From positions 1,302,001-1,366,000 of the forward strand of contig NZ_AP027764.1 in assembly GCF_036503815.1 (NCBI RefSeq): a stretch of 64,000 nucleotides of DNA, in the 5' to 3' direction. The stretch is from Escherichia coli (GTDB taxonomy: Bacteria > Pseudomonadota > Gammaproteobacteria > Enterobacterales > Enterobacteriaceae). A model generated the notes under the pieces. That model was not told the DNA's origin. It was given only the letters and a program-made list of their open reading frames with translations, and made no database searches. Made by a program: the position numbers and the translations under genes. Positions 1 through 9,291 of the stretch are shown here, piece by piece (position 1 is the first letter of the stretch; each line of letters begins with the position of its first letter).

Positions 1-822
1 AAACAGCTCGTGGGTATCCTGTACTCGCAACAAACCGGCGCGCTGAATAGCTGCATCCCAGGCAGGATCCATTCCTGCAGTGGTGTTCAGTAGTCGTTGC
101 GCAGCCGGGCTGCGTCCACTTTTAATCACCAGAATAGGTTTATTACGTGAGGCGCTACGTGCAGCCGAAACAAAACGTCGCGCATCACTTAATTGTTCGA
201 GGTAGAGCAGGATTGCACTGGTTTTGCTGTCGCGCGCCAGATAATCGAGCAATTCATCAACGTCGATATCCAGGCTGTCGCCGAGAGCAATAAAGTAGGA
301 AAAGCCCATTTCCCGCTGTTGTGCCCAGTCGAGGATGGTATTGGAGACGGCGGCAGACTGCGAAATAAACGCCAGTTTGCCGCGTTTAATCGGTACAGGC
401 GAAAAGCTGGCATTCAGGCCTTGCCAGGGGGCCAGTAATCCCAGACTGTTTGGCCCCAGCAGACGCATGTTATGGCGCAGGGCACAGGCACGGAGATCTT
501 CGTGCTGCGATGCCGGGGCGGAAAGAATAATGCAGGTTTTACAGCCTTTCTCGCCGAGCTCTTCCAGAAGAGCAAGATTGCGGCTGGCATTGGTACATAA
601 AACCGCAAGATCGGGTGTAAAGGGCAGGCTGGCAATATCCGGCCAGGCCAACACACCCAACACCGCTTTCCAGGCAGGCGTCACCGGGAGTACCGGCCCG
701 TTAAATCCCCCCGCCAGCAGGTTACGCATCATCAGATAACCTGCGCGATTGGGTTTCATCGATGCGCCAATTACCGCAATCGATTTTGGTCGCAGTAATG
801 CTTCCAGTCCTCGCTGACTCAT
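1..822 (-). CDS. patZ: PatZ protein lysine acetyltransferase, N-terminal part (runs off the left edge)
   Basis: The first 274 codons of a gene that continues beyond position 1; the family is about 886 aa. The visible part is the CoA-binding half of the NDP-forming acyl-CoA synthetase-like region: after MSQRGLEALLRPK comes SIAVIGAS (residues 14-21), a Rossmann-type nucleotide loop, and later LLGPNSLG and FISQSAAVS, typical of succinyl-CoA synthetase alpha-like domains. The GNAT acetyltransferase domain that does the chemistry would be off-window. In E. coli PatZ (Pka, YfiQ) acetylates lysines of acetyl-CoA synthetase, RNA polymerase and other proteins. The ATG at 822 is the first in frame and lies 31 nt downstream of tapT, so the two are probably cotranscribed. 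Confidence 0.93.
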   Translation of the reverse strand, partial: MSQRGLEALLRPKSIAVIGASMKPNRAGYLMMRNLLAGGFNGPVLPVTPAWKAVLGVLAWPDIASLPFTPDLAVLCTNASRNLALLEELGEKGCKTCIILSAPASQHEDLRACALRHNMRLLGPNSLGLLAPWQGLNASFSPVPIKRGKLAFISQSAAVSNTILDWAQQREMGFSYFIALGDSLDIDVDELLDYLARDSKTSAILLYLEQLSDARRFVSAARSASRNKPILVIKSGRSPAAQRLLNTTAGMDPAWDAAIQRAGLLRVQDTHELF

Positions 823-853
823 ATCGGTCTCCCGCAGAAGTGACCGAATGATT

Positions 854-1552
854 TTAAACGCTTTCTAACTGTTCTGCTGTGATGCTACCCAGATGTTGCG
901 TTTTTCCTGCCAGATAGCGTGTTTTAAAGCGGGTGAAATACTCGCCTAGACCTGCCGCCGCTCCGGTATCGCCGGCCATATCTAACAGTGCGATGGCAAC
1001 TTCGGCAGTGCAGTATTGGCCTTCAGCCTGGGCTTCACGCAGGCGATAGGCAGAAAGCCGGGAAAGATCGACGGAAATGACGGGAAGATTATCCAGATAC
1101 GGACTTTTACGAAACATCTTGCGAGCTTCCGGCCAGGTACCATCGAGCATGATAAACAGCGGTGGCTTACCAGCAGGTGGTGTAAAAATCACTTCCCGTT
1201 GTTCATTAGCATATGAGGCAGGGAAGACCACCACCGGTTGATAATCCGGGTTTTGTACCAGAGCCAGCAAATCCTGCGAGGGTTCGGTACGGGACCATTG
1301 AAACGCGACGGTATTTGGCAAGATATCGGCAATCAGACGCCCGGTGTTACTGGGCTTCATTGGCTCGGTGTCGAACATCAGCAAACAAAAGCGACTTTTA
1401 GCTTCCGCTGGAGTAATTGTCGAACAGAGACATAATTTCTCTGGCAAAAGACAGCGTTGGCAGCGACGAACGCGATTACCGCGGGCAAGAAAAGGACGTG
1501 TTGCGCGCGCAATACGCTCGGCGCGTAACTGGAGAACAGCGTTTTCGGTCAT
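854..1552 (-). CDS. tapT: TapT, tRNA-uridine aminocarboxypropyltransferase (DTW domain)
   Basis: 232 aa, formerly YfiP. It transfers the 3-amino-3-carboxypropyl group of S-adenosylmethionine to uridine 47 of tRNAs (acp3U47). The N-terminus carries a four-cysteine cluster (C31, C34, C41, C43), probably a metal site. The family motif is LDGTWPEA (DGTW at 137-140), followed by SAYRLREAQ near 167-175. The reading frame extends to an ATG at 1618, but the product beginning MTENAVLQL at 1552 matches the length I know for E. coli, and the extra 22 residues would overrun towards the trxC stop. It lies between trxC (68 nt upstream) and patZ on the same strand. Confidence 0.9.
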   Translation of the reverse strand: MTENAVLQLRAERIARATRPFLARGNRVRRCQRCLLPEKLCLCSTITPAEAKSRFCLLMFDTEPMKPSNTGRLIADILPNTVAFQWSRTEPSQDLLALVQNPDYQPVVVFPASYANEQREVIFTPPAGKPPLFIMLDGTWPEARKMFRKSPYLDNLPVISVDLSRLSAYRLREAQAEGQYCTAEVAIALLDMAGDTGAAAGLGEYFTRFKTRYLAGKTQHLGSITAEQLESV

Positions 1553-1620
1553 AAGAGAGCGTCGAAAAAACGCCATTGTCGCAGAGGAGAAAACGGGGCA
1601 CAAGATGCACCCCGACAAGA

Positions 1621-2040
1621 TTAAAGCGATTCGTTCAGCCAGCTATCGAAAGGTGCTTTTGGTACTGCGCCATTAAGCATGTCGACAACCTGACCGTTTT
1701 TGAAAATCATGATTGTCGGAATGCTACGAATACCAAAGCGGCTGCTTAATTCACGTTCAGCTTCGGTATTCACTTTCACAAAGCGCACTTTACCGCTACG
1801 CTCTTGCGCAACATCTTCAAAAATTGGTGCGAAATTACGGCAGGGGCCGCACCACGGCGCCCAGAAGTCGATCACCACAGGCAGATCATCTTTCAGCAAT
1901 TTATCGAGCGTTTCACTGGTCGCATTAATCACCTCTCCGTCAAACAAGTCGTGACCGCAGCGTCCGCATTTTGCCGCATCTTCGATCCGATCGTCGGGAA
2001 TGCGATTGATGGCCTGACAATGGGTACAAACGGTATTCAT
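1621..2040 (-). CDS. trxC: Thioredoxin 2
   Basis: 139 aa, the full family length. It reduces protein disulfides in the cytoplasm and is recharged by thioredoxin reductase. It differs from thioredoxin 1 by an N-terminal zinc module, visible here as C5-x2-C8 and C25-x2-C28. The thioredoxin fold follows with the active site W63-C-G-P-C67, and the cis-proline segment is RSIPTIMIF. In E. coli the gene belongs to the OxyR response; I did not identify an OxyR site by eye. Start at 2040 is the only sensible ATG, preceded on the minus strand by CGAGG. Confidence 0.96.
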   Translation of the reverse strand: MNTVCTHCQAINRIPDDRIEDAAKCGRCGHDLFDGEVINATSETLDKLLKDDLPVVIDFWAPWCGPCRNFAPIFEDVAQERSGKVRFVKVNTEAERELSSRFGIRSIPTIMIFKNGQVVDMLNGAVPKAPFDSWLNESL

Positions 2041-2246
2041 AACTAACCTCGGGATGAGTAAGGAGACTTATCGGCAACGACGCCGGTATGTTTCTAATAT
2101 GTTACATATTATCGGGGACATTGTTCCAGACAACAATCTGTTTTATTCAATAGGTATGATAGTCGCAGGCTTTGGTACGAAATCATGGCGAACCGCGCGC
2201 ACTTCGGGTAATCTGCGCGCTTCGCGCAGCGCTGGTGGAGAAAAGC

Positions 2247-3284
2247 ATGAACGATGAGATGAAAGGTAAAAGCGGCAAGGTCAAAGTGATGTATGTCCGC
2301 AGTGATGATGATTCTGATAAACGTACCCATAACCCGCGTACCGGGAAAGGGGGCGGGCGTCCAGGAAAATCTCGTGCCGACGGTGGCCGTCGCCCCGCCC
2401 GCGATGACAAACAAAGTCAGCCCCGTGACCGCAAGTGGGAAGAGTCTCCGTGGCGCACGGTTTCCCGCGCGCCAGGTGATGAGACGCCGGAAAAGGCCGA
2501 TCACGGTGGCATCAGTGGTAAAAGTTTTATTGATCCGGAAGTGTTGCGTCGTCAGCGTGCGGAAGAAACCCGCGTCTACGGCGAAAACGCCTGTCAGGCA
2601 CTGTTCCAGAGCCGCCCCGAAGCGATTGTTCGCGCCTGGTTTATTCAGAGCGTAACGCCACGTTTTAAAGAAGCATTGCGCTGGATGGCGGCAAACCGCA
2701 AAGCGTATCATGTGGTGGATGAAGCGGAACTGACCAAAGCGTCAGGCACGGAACATCACGGCGGCGTTTGCTTCCTGATCAAAAAGCGTAACGGTACAAC
2801 CGTGCAGCAGTGGGTAAGTCAGGCAGGTGCGCAGGATTGTGTACTGGCACTGGAAAACGAATCTAACCCGCATAACCTGGGTGGCATGATGCGCAGTTGC
2901 GCGCACTTCGGCGTGAAAGGCGTTGTGGTGCAGGATGCGGCGTTGCTGGAATCCGGTGCGGCTATCCGTACCGCAGAAGGCGGTGCAGAGCATGTTCAGC
3001 CGATTACTGGCGACAACATTGTTAACGTGCTGGATGACTTCCGCCAGGCGGGTTACACCGTAGTGACCACCTCCAGCGAGCAGGGTAAACCGCTGTTCAA
3101 AACCAGTCTGCCAGAGAAAATGGTGCTAGTGCTGGGTCAGGAATATGAAGGGTTACCGGATGCCGCACGCGATCCGAACGATTTGCGCGTGAAGATTGAC
3201 GGAACTGGCAATGTTGCCGGGCTGAATATCTCTGTTGCAACCGGCGTTTTGCTTGGCGAATGGTGGCGTCAGAACAAAGCCTGA
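2247..3284 (+). CDS. yfiF: YfiF, SPOUT (TrmH-like) RNA methyltransferase family protein
   Basis: 345 aa. The first 90 residues are basic, Arg/Gly/Lys-rich and look disordered. Residues about 105-180 form the L30e-like substrate-binding domain of the TrmH family. The SPOUT domain follows: NPHNLGGMMR (207-216, motif 1), VLVLGQEYEGLP (motif 2) and the knotted C-terminal NISVATGVLLGEWWR (motif 3). These are the residues that bind S-adenosylmethionine and fold the trefoil knot, so an RNA 2'-O-methyltransferase role is plausible, but I know of no proven substrate. The frame opens upstream at 2172; ATG 2247 follows GGTGGAGAAAAGC, a good ribosome site, and gives the usual length. It converges with ung over a hairpin. 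Confidence 0.9.
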   Translation: MNDEMKGKSGKVKVMYVRSDDDSDKRTHNPRTGKGGGRPGKSRADGGRRPARDDKQSQPRDRKWEESPWRTVSRAPGDETPEKADHGGISGKSFIDPEVLRRQRAEETRVYGENACQALFQSRPEAIVRAWFIQSVTPRFKEALRWMAANRKAYHVVDEAELTKASGTEHHGGVCFLIKKRNGTTVQQWVSQAGAQDCVLALENESNPHNLGGMMRSCAHFGVKGVVVQDAALLESGAAIRTAEGGAEHVQPITGDNIVNVLDDFRQAGYTVVTTSSEQGKPLFKTSLPEKMVLVLGQEYEGLPDAARDPNDLRVKIDGTGNVAGLNISVATGVLLGEWWRQNKA

Positions 3285-3290
3285 TAAATC

Positions 3291-3321
3291 AGCCGGGTGG
3301 CAATTCTGCCATCCGGCGTTT
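3291..3321. terminator. Hairpin shared by convergent yfiF and ung (REP-like)
   Basis: The sequence GCCGGGTGGCA...TGCCATCCGGC forms a stem with a small loop, followed on the plus strand by GTTTTCCC. It sits between the stop codons of yfiF (3284) and ung (3332) and resembles a single REP unit. It could stop transcription or protect 3' ends in both directions. Confidence 0.6.
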
Positions 3322-3331
3322 TCCCTTAAAT

Positions 3332-4021
3332 TTACTCACTCTCTGCCGGTAATACTGGCATCCAGTCAATCGGTTTCTCGCCACGTTGTTCCAGCCACTG
3401 ATTTGCCAGCACAAAATGATTGCAGCCAAAGAATCCACGATGTGCAGAAAGCGGCGATGGATGCGGCGCTTTCAGTACGTGATGGCGTTGCTTATCTATA
3501 ATCGCTCCTTTCTTTTGCGCATGTGATCCCCACAACAAAAACACCACGCCTTCGCGATGCTGGTTGATCAGGCTGATGACTTTATCGGTGAAGGTCTCCC
3601 AGCCGAGGCTAGCGTGGGAATGCGCCTGACCTGCGCGAACCGTCAACACAGTATTGAGTAGCAGAACGCCCTGACGCGCCCAGCTTTCAAGATAACCATG
3701 ATTAGGGCGGGTGAAACCGGGAATAGTATTTTCCAGCTCTTTATACATATTCAGCAGTGACGGCGGTGTCGCAATGCCGGGGCGAACGGAAAATGCCAGA
3801 CCATGCGCCTGTCCCGGTCCGTGATAAGGATCCTGGCCGAGAATCACCACTTTAACGTCACCCAACTCTGTAAAGCGGAACGCGTTAAAGACATCCTTTT
3901 GTGGCGGATAGATAGTGACGCCGGCCTGCCGCTCGCTGGCGACGGTCTGTAGGGTATTAAGAAAATAGGGTTGCTGCTTCTCTTCAGCCAGCACGTCATG
4001 CCAGGTTAATTCGTTTGCCAT
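3332..4021 (-). CDS. ung: Uracil-DNA glycosylase
   Basis: 229 aa, full family length. It cuts uracil out of DNA as the first step of base-excision repair. The water-activating motif GQDPYHGPGQAHGLAFSV is present (catalytic D64, H67), and the minor-groove loop HPSPLSAHRGF contains H187. Family 1 UNG, cytoplasmic, no cofactor. It lies divergent from grcA, with about 300 nt of regulatory DNA between them, and converges on yfiF. Start at 4021 is preceded on the minus strand by GGGAGAGCGAG, which fits a ribosome site. Confidence 0.97.
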   Translation of the reverse strand: MANELTWHDVLAEEKQQPYFLNTLQTVASERQAGVTIYPPQKDVFNAFRFTELGDVKVVILGQDPYHGPGQAHGLAFSVRPGIATPPSLLNMYKELENTIPGFTRPNHGYLESWARQGVLLLNTVLTVRAGQAHSHASLGWETFTDKVISLINQHREGVVFLLWGSHAQKKGAIIDKQRHHVLKAPHPSPLSAHRGFFGCNHFVLANQWLEQRGEKPIDWMPVLPAESE

Positions 4022-4151
4022 CTCGCTCTCCCGCGAATCTTCAATCCGCCTAGCTTAACTGCTTCTTTCTACAGAACAAAATCATGCTCATTTTTTAGAC
4101 TTAAACGAGTGCAAAAAAATGTAAATTGGTAAAATTTCACACCTGCATAAG

Positions 4152-4246
4152 TTGATGTAAAACAATAAAATCCATTTACGACCATACTTGATGTGTGGTT
4201 TTTATTGATTTAAATCAAAGAATCAAGGGTGTTTGAGGAGTATATA
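4152..4246 (+). promoter_or_regulatory. grcA promoter with two FNR boxes
   Basis: Two FNR-type palindromes are visible: TTGATGTAAAACAA at 4152-4165 and the perfect TTGAT-TTAA-ATCAA at 4205-4218. Their centres are 53 bp apart. A TATATA -10 element lies at about 4241-4246, so with a start near 4252 the boxes fall near -40.5 and -93.5, the arrangement established for E. coli yfiD/grcA, where the near site activates and the far site dampens. This explains the 305-nt gap between ung and grcA. Confidence 0.85.
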
Positions 4247-4326
4247 TACACTCAAGCAACAATGGTTTTACCAATTGGCCGCGACAGGCTGATCAAATCA
4301 AATAAATTTTGCCGGGGAGGCATCAC

Positions 4327-4710
4327 ATGATTACAGGTATCCAGATTACTAAAGCCGCTAACGACGATCTGCTGAACTCTTTCTGGCTGCTGGACAGCGA
4401 AAAAGGCGAAGCGCGTTGCATCGTTGCGAAAGCAGGTTTTGCAGAAGACGAAGTGGTTGCAGTAAGCAAACTGGGTGACATTGAATACCGTGAAGTTCCA
4501 GTAGAAGTTAAACCAGAAGTTCGCGTTGAAGGTGGTCAGCACCTGAACGTAAACGTTCTGCGTCGTGAAACTCTGGAAGATGCAGTTAAGCATCCGGAAA
4601 AATATCCGCAGCTGACCATCCGTGTATCCGGTTATGCAGTTCGCTTTAACTCTCTGACTCCGGAACAGCAGCGCGATGTTATCGCTCGTACCTTTACTGA
4701 AAGCCTGTAA
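4327..4710 (+). CDS. grcA: GrcA, autonomous glycyl radical cofactor (pyruvate formate-lyase rescue)
   Basis: 127 aa. A stand-alone copy of the glycyl-radical C-terminal domain of pyruvate formate-lyase. The radical glycine is G102 in [12 protein letters not shown]. When oxygen cleaves PFL at its radical glycine, GrcA docks onto the damaged enzyme and restores activity. The frame also opens at 4309 (six extra residues), but the ATG at 4327 sits 7 nt after GGGGAGG, which decides the start. Regulation is by the twin FNR boxes upstream, as expected for an anaerobic and microaerobic protein. The 3' end is followed by a strong terminator. Confidence 0.96.
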
Positions 4711-4731
4711 GGTTTAAGTAGCAAGTTACTA

Positions 4732-4763
4732 AGCGGAAGAGGGCGACCTCTTCCGCTTTTTTT
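4732..4763 (+). terminator. Intrinsic terminator of grcA
   Basis: AGCGGAAGAGG-gcga-CCTCTTCCGCT followed by TTTTTT. The perfect 11-bp stem and T-tract make this a strong rho-independent terminator on the plus strand. It abuts the stop codon of convergent eamB (4766), whose transcript would read the same stem without a comparable T-tract. Confidence 0.9.
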
Positions 4764-4765
4764 CA

Positions 4766-5353
4766 TTAACAGAAAATGCGCACCGCGCAATAGACCAGCA
4801 ACAACGCCAGCGCGATATTTAACTGGCGACCATACTGGCGAAACAATCGCTGAAACAGATGCCCCGCCAGCGCCCAGCACACATTGCCAAACGTCCCAAT
4901 CATTGCCAGCAAAACGCTGACGCCAATTACACAGCTTAACGCCTGCGTTTGTGGCAGAACAAATGTCGACAGTGCTGTAATGCCGTACAAAATAATTTTG
5001 ACGTTCACAAACTGCAAAGCAAAGCTGGCCCAGAAGCTGATCGGTTTGGCCTGAAGTCCGTCTTCCTTGGTTGGACTGGTAGCGATTTTCCACGCCAGCC
5101 AGACAATATATGCTGCTCCTGCCCAACTCAAAAGGTGCACCGCTGCCGGGTCGATAACAGCCAGTGAAAATGAAATTCCTGCACACAGTAACATCACAAT
5201 CAAAAATCCCAGACTCATCCCTGCCAGCACGCGGGTACTCCGACGAAATCCATGCGACGTGGCAGAGCTAAGAGCGAGTATATTGTTTGGTCCTGGTGTC
5301 AGGGCGGTAATCAGGGTGTAGGTCCAAAAAGCACTTAAAAGGGTCGGTGTCAC
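4766..5353 (-). CDS. eamB: EamB, cysteine/O-acetylserine exporter (LysE/RhtB family)
   Basis: 195 aa, inner-membrane protein with about six hydrophobic segments. The family signature TPGPNNILALSS is at 19-30, directly after the first membrane helix. Substrates known for this protein (YfiK) are cysteine and O-acetylserine. It is divergent from the LysR gene yfiE, whose start is only about 100 nt away, a typical regulator-target arrangement, though yfiE control of eamB is an inference. Start at 5353 is supported by AGGAGATAACAAGTG upstream on the minus strand. Confidence 0.9.
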   Translation of the reverse strand: MTPTLLSAFWTYTLITALTPGPNNILALSSATSHGFRRSTRVLAGMSLGFLIVMLLCAGISFSLAVIDPAAVHLLSWAGAAYIVWLAWKIATSPTKEDGLQAKPISFWASFALQFVNVKIILYGITALSTFVLPQTQALSCVIGVSVLLAMIGTFGNVCWALAGHLFQRLFRQYGRQLNIALALLLVYCAVRIFC

Positions 5354-5455
5354 TTGTTATCTCCTCTGTTTTGGTAGACAGTACCCGACACAAAACATTT
5401 AAAAAAATGAATGTTTTCACATTCTAAATTCGATATTTTCGATAGGTTTGGAGTT

Positions 5456-6337
5456 ATGGATCTGCGCCGTTTTATTACGCTTAAAACCGTGGTGGAAGAG
5501 GGTTCCTTTTTGCGAGCTTCGCAAAAATTGTGTTGCACACAATCGACGGTGACTTTTCATATTCAGCAGCTTGAACAGGAGTTCTCAGTACAATTGTTTG
5601 AGAAAATTGGTCGACGCATGTGCCTCACTCGCGAAGGCAAAAAGTTGCTGCCGCACATCTATGAACTCACCAGAGTGATGGATACGCTTCGTGAGGCTGC
5701 CAAAAAAGAGTCGGAACCGGACGGGGAACTACGCGTTGTTTCGGGCGAAACGTTGCTCTCTTACCGAATGCCGCAGGTGTTGCAGCGTTTTCGGCAACGT
5801 GCACCAAAAGTGCGTTTATCGCTGCAGTCGCTGAACTGTTACGTGATCCGTGATGCTCTACTGAATGATGAGGCCGATGTCGGTGTTTTTTATCGCGTAG
5901 GAAATGATGATGCTCTGAATCGACGAGAATTGGGTGAACAATCGCTGGTGCTGGTGGCTTCACCGCAAATTGCAGATATCGATTTTACCCAGCCGGGAAG
6001 ACATAACGCCTGTAGTTTTATTATCAACGAACCGCAATGTGTCTTCCGGCAGATATTTGAGAGCACGCTGCGCCAGCGACGGATCACGGTGGAAAACACC
6101 ATTGAGCTTATAAGCATTGAAAGCATCAAGCGTTGTGTCGCGGCAAATATCGGGGTCAGTTACCTGCCGCGCTTTGCAGTGGCAAATGAACTTGCGAGTG
6201 GCGAATTAATCGAATTGCCTTTTGGCGAACAGTCGCAGACCATTACGGCAATGTGCGCTCACCATGCCGGGAAAGCGGTTAGCCCGGCGATGCACACTTT
6301 TATTCAGTGTGTTGAAGAGTGTTTTTTGCCGGGATAA
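5456..6337 (+). CDS. yfiE: YfiE, LysR-type transcriptional regulator
   Basis: 293 aa. The N-terminal winged helix-turn-helix is at residues 3-62 (LRRFITLKTVVEEGSF, then CTQSTVTFHIQQLEQEF). The remainder is the two-lobed effector-binding domain of LysR proteins, beginning LRVVSGETLL. The ligand is unknown. The gene is divergent from eamB, so it probably regulates that exporter. The frame opens at 5411, but the ATG at 5456 (MDLRRF) is the standard LysR start, with GGAG 5 nt upstream. Downstream the transcript runs into a palindrome and the BIME carrying IS621. Confidence 0.88.
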   Translation: MDLRRFITLKTVVEEGSFLRASQKLCCTQSTVTFHIQQLEQEFSVQLFEKIGRRMCLTREGKKLLPHIYELTRVMDTLREAAKKESEPDGELRVVSGETLLSYRMPQVLQRFRQRAPKVRLSLQSLNCYVIRDALLNDEADVGVFYRVGNDDALNRRELGEQSLVLVASPQIADIDFTQPGRHNACSFIINEPQCVFRQIFESTLRQRRITVENTIELISIESIKRCVAANIGVSYLPRFAVANELASGELIELPFGEQSQTITAMCAHHAGKAVSPAMHTFIQCVEECFLPG

Positions 6338-6343
6338 AAATAA

Positions 6344-6363
6344 TGCCGGGCTTAAACCCGGCA
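6344..6363. terminator. Palindrome after yfiE (first copy of the CCGGGCTTAAACCCGG core)
   Basis: TGCCGGGCTTAAACCCGGCA, a 20-nt perfect palindrome just after the yfiE stop. It lacks a clear T-tract, so it may be an mRNA-stabilising or weak termination hairpin. The same 16-nt core recurs at 7802-7817 next to srmB. Confidence 0.6.
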
Positions 6364-6392
6364 CCTAACTTGTCGACGAAGTGCGTTTTGTT

Positions 6393-6468
6393 CATGCCGG
6401 ATGCGGCGTGAACGCCTTATCCTGCCTACAAAAGCATGAAAATTCAATATATTGCAGGAGCTGCGTAG
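6393..6468. repeat. BIME, left half (REP plus linker), interrupted by IS621
   Basis: GCCGGATGCGGCGTGAACGCC (6395-6415) is a REP unit, followed by a linker containing AATTCAATATATTGCA. The matching inverted REP is found on the other side of IS621 at 7749-7774. The intact BIME after glyA (37859-37960) has the same REP-linker-REP order and the same linker words, confirming that one BIME was split here. Confidence 0.88.
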
Positions 6469-6524
6469 ATACTGTTATGGCCTGCAAGTTTTTTTCTACC
6501 CCGGTTTCCCAGATTGCAGGCATG

Positions 6525-7554
<1,030 letters not shown>

Positions 7555-7555
7555 C

Positions 7556-7774
<219 letters not shown>

Positions 7775-7797
7775 GTTTTGCGTTTGCCAGCACTTTT

Positions 7798-7821
7798 AAT
7801 TCCGGGCTTAAACCCGGAATT
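7798..7821. terminator. Palindrome next to the srmB stop (second copy of the core)
   Basis: A 24-nt perfect palindrome centred on CCGGGCTTAAACCCGG (7802-7817), four nt past the srmB stop. No T-tract follows on either strand. The identical 16-nt core at 6346-6361 lies at the end of convergent yfiE. Confidence 0.6.
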
Positions 7822-7825
7822 AAGA

Positions 7826-9160
7826 TCACTCTTCTGTCGTTTGCGGTGGCACGCCCGTTCCGCTTGGTTTACGGCGCTTACCAATATTTTTGGTGTCGCG
7901 ATGGCGTTTTTTCACCCGCGGCTTCTCTTTCTCTTTAGCTTTTTTCTTCTCGGCACGTTTAGCCAGTACTTTCTTCGATGGCTTGCCGGTCTGCTTTTCG
8001 CTTGGCGCACGCGTTTTCGGGCGTAACTCATCAATAACGCGAGCTTTAATTGGCTCTTCAATATAGCGGCCTACTTTGCCCAGCAGCAGATGGTCATGAG
8101 CTTCAACCAGCGAAATCGCGGTTCCCTTACGACCGGCGCGCGCGGTACGTCCGATACGGTGTAAATAAGTATCGCCACTGCGTGGCATATCGAAGTTAAA
8201 GACATGGCTGACATCCGGAATGTCGATACCGCGCGCGGCAACATCGGTGGCAACCAGTACGTTAACGCGACCTTCGGTCAGACGCTTGATCGCTTCGTTA
8301 CGCTTGCCTTGTACCATCTCACCTTCGAGATAGCAGTTGTTGATGCCCGCTTCGCGCAGCCAGTTTGCCAACTCATGCACACGCTCACGCTTACGCACAA
8401 ATACAATTGAGCGGGTCGCTTCCGGTTGTTTTAACAGATGCACCAGTAATGCGGTTTTATGCTCAAGATCATCAGCGCGGTAATACCACTGATGAATCTT
8501 TTTGCGCTCACGGGTGGATGGATTCGCAGAAACTTCCACCGGATCTTCAAGCAGACGCTCGGCAAAATCCTGAATGGCATCGCCTTCAAGCGTTGCCGAG
8601 AAGAGCAGGGTCTGTTTACGCCAGCGCGTTTCGCCTGCAATATGTTCGATATCCTGAGCAAAACCCATATCCAGCATACGGTCTGCTTCGTCGAGGATCA
8701 GCGTTTCAACCGCGCGGCAATCGAAGTTCTCTTCTTTTATGTATTGCAGCAGACGTCCGGTCGTGGCAACCACGATATCCTGGTTTTCGCTGAATACTTC
8801 CGCGTGGTTCATATAGGCTACGCCGCCGGTGATGGTGGCGATATCCAGATGCGTATGTTTCGCCAGTTCGCGGGCATGATCGGCCACCTGCATCGCCAGT
8901 TCGCGAGTCGGGGTGAGGATCAAAATACGCGGCGGACCGGATTTCTTACGGGGGAAATCGAGCAGGTGCTGCAACGCTGGCAGCAGATACGCCGCCGTTT
9001 TACCGGTGCCTGTCGGCGCAGAACCGAGTACATCACGGCCATCGAGCGCAGGCGGAATGGCGGCAGCCTGAATGGCGGTCGGGCGAGTGAAACCTTTATC
9101 CTGGAGGGCTTCCAGCAGGCTTTCGTCGAGTTCAAGTTCGGAAAAAGTCGTTACAGTCAT
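7826..9160 (-). CDS. srmB: SrmB, DEAD-box RNA helicase for 50S ribosome assembly
   Basis: 444 aa. Motif I APTGTGKT (48-55), the DEAD box at 157-160 (LILDEADRMLDMG), motif III SAT (188-190) and motif VI HRIGRTARAG are all present. The tail after about residue 385 is Lys/Arg-rich (KKVLAKRAEKKKAKEKEK), as in SrmB, and helps bind 23S rRNA. The protein acts early in large-subunit assembly with L4 and L24. It is divergent from trmN6. The 3' end faces the palindrome and the IS621-bearing BIME. Confidence 0.96.
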   Translation of the reverse strand: MTVTTFSELELDESLLEALQDKGFTRPTAIQAAAIPPALDGRDVLGSAPTGTGKTAAYLLPALQHLLDFPRKKSGPPRILILTPTRELAMQVADHARELAKHTHLDIATITGGVAYMNHAEVFSENQDIVVATTGRLLQYIKEENFDCRAVETLILDEADRMLDMGFAQDIEHIAGETRWRKQTLLFSATLEGDAIQDFAERLLEDPVEVSANPSTRERKKIHQWYYRADDLEHKTALLVHLLKQPEATRSIVFVRKRERVHELANWLREAGINNCYLEGEMVQGKRNEAIKRLTEGRVNVLVATDVAARGIDIPDVSHVFNFDMPRSGDTYLHRIGRTARAGRKGTAISLVEAHDHLLLGKVGRYIEEPIKARVIDELRPKTRAPSEKQTGKPSKKVLAKRAEKKKAKEKEKPRVKKRHRDTKNIGKRRKPSGTGVPPQTTEE

Positions 9161-9291
9161 GTTCTACCTCTGTGTGGGGCGCTGATTATAGACGTTACGG
9201 CTGCAATCTTCATCTGTTTGTATGGATATCGCTTCTCGGGTATTGTTCACACCCGGTGCTATCGCCGTTTTTCCTGCAAGGTTTTATTTTC

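Noticed and set aside
189..739. Small frames on both strands within the first 740 nt
   Set aside because: They lie inside the patZ reading frame that runs off the left edge and are shadows of it.
4309..4326. Upstream start for grcA (six extra residues)
   Set aside because: The GGGGAGG ribosome site lies after this ATG and serves the ATG at 4327.
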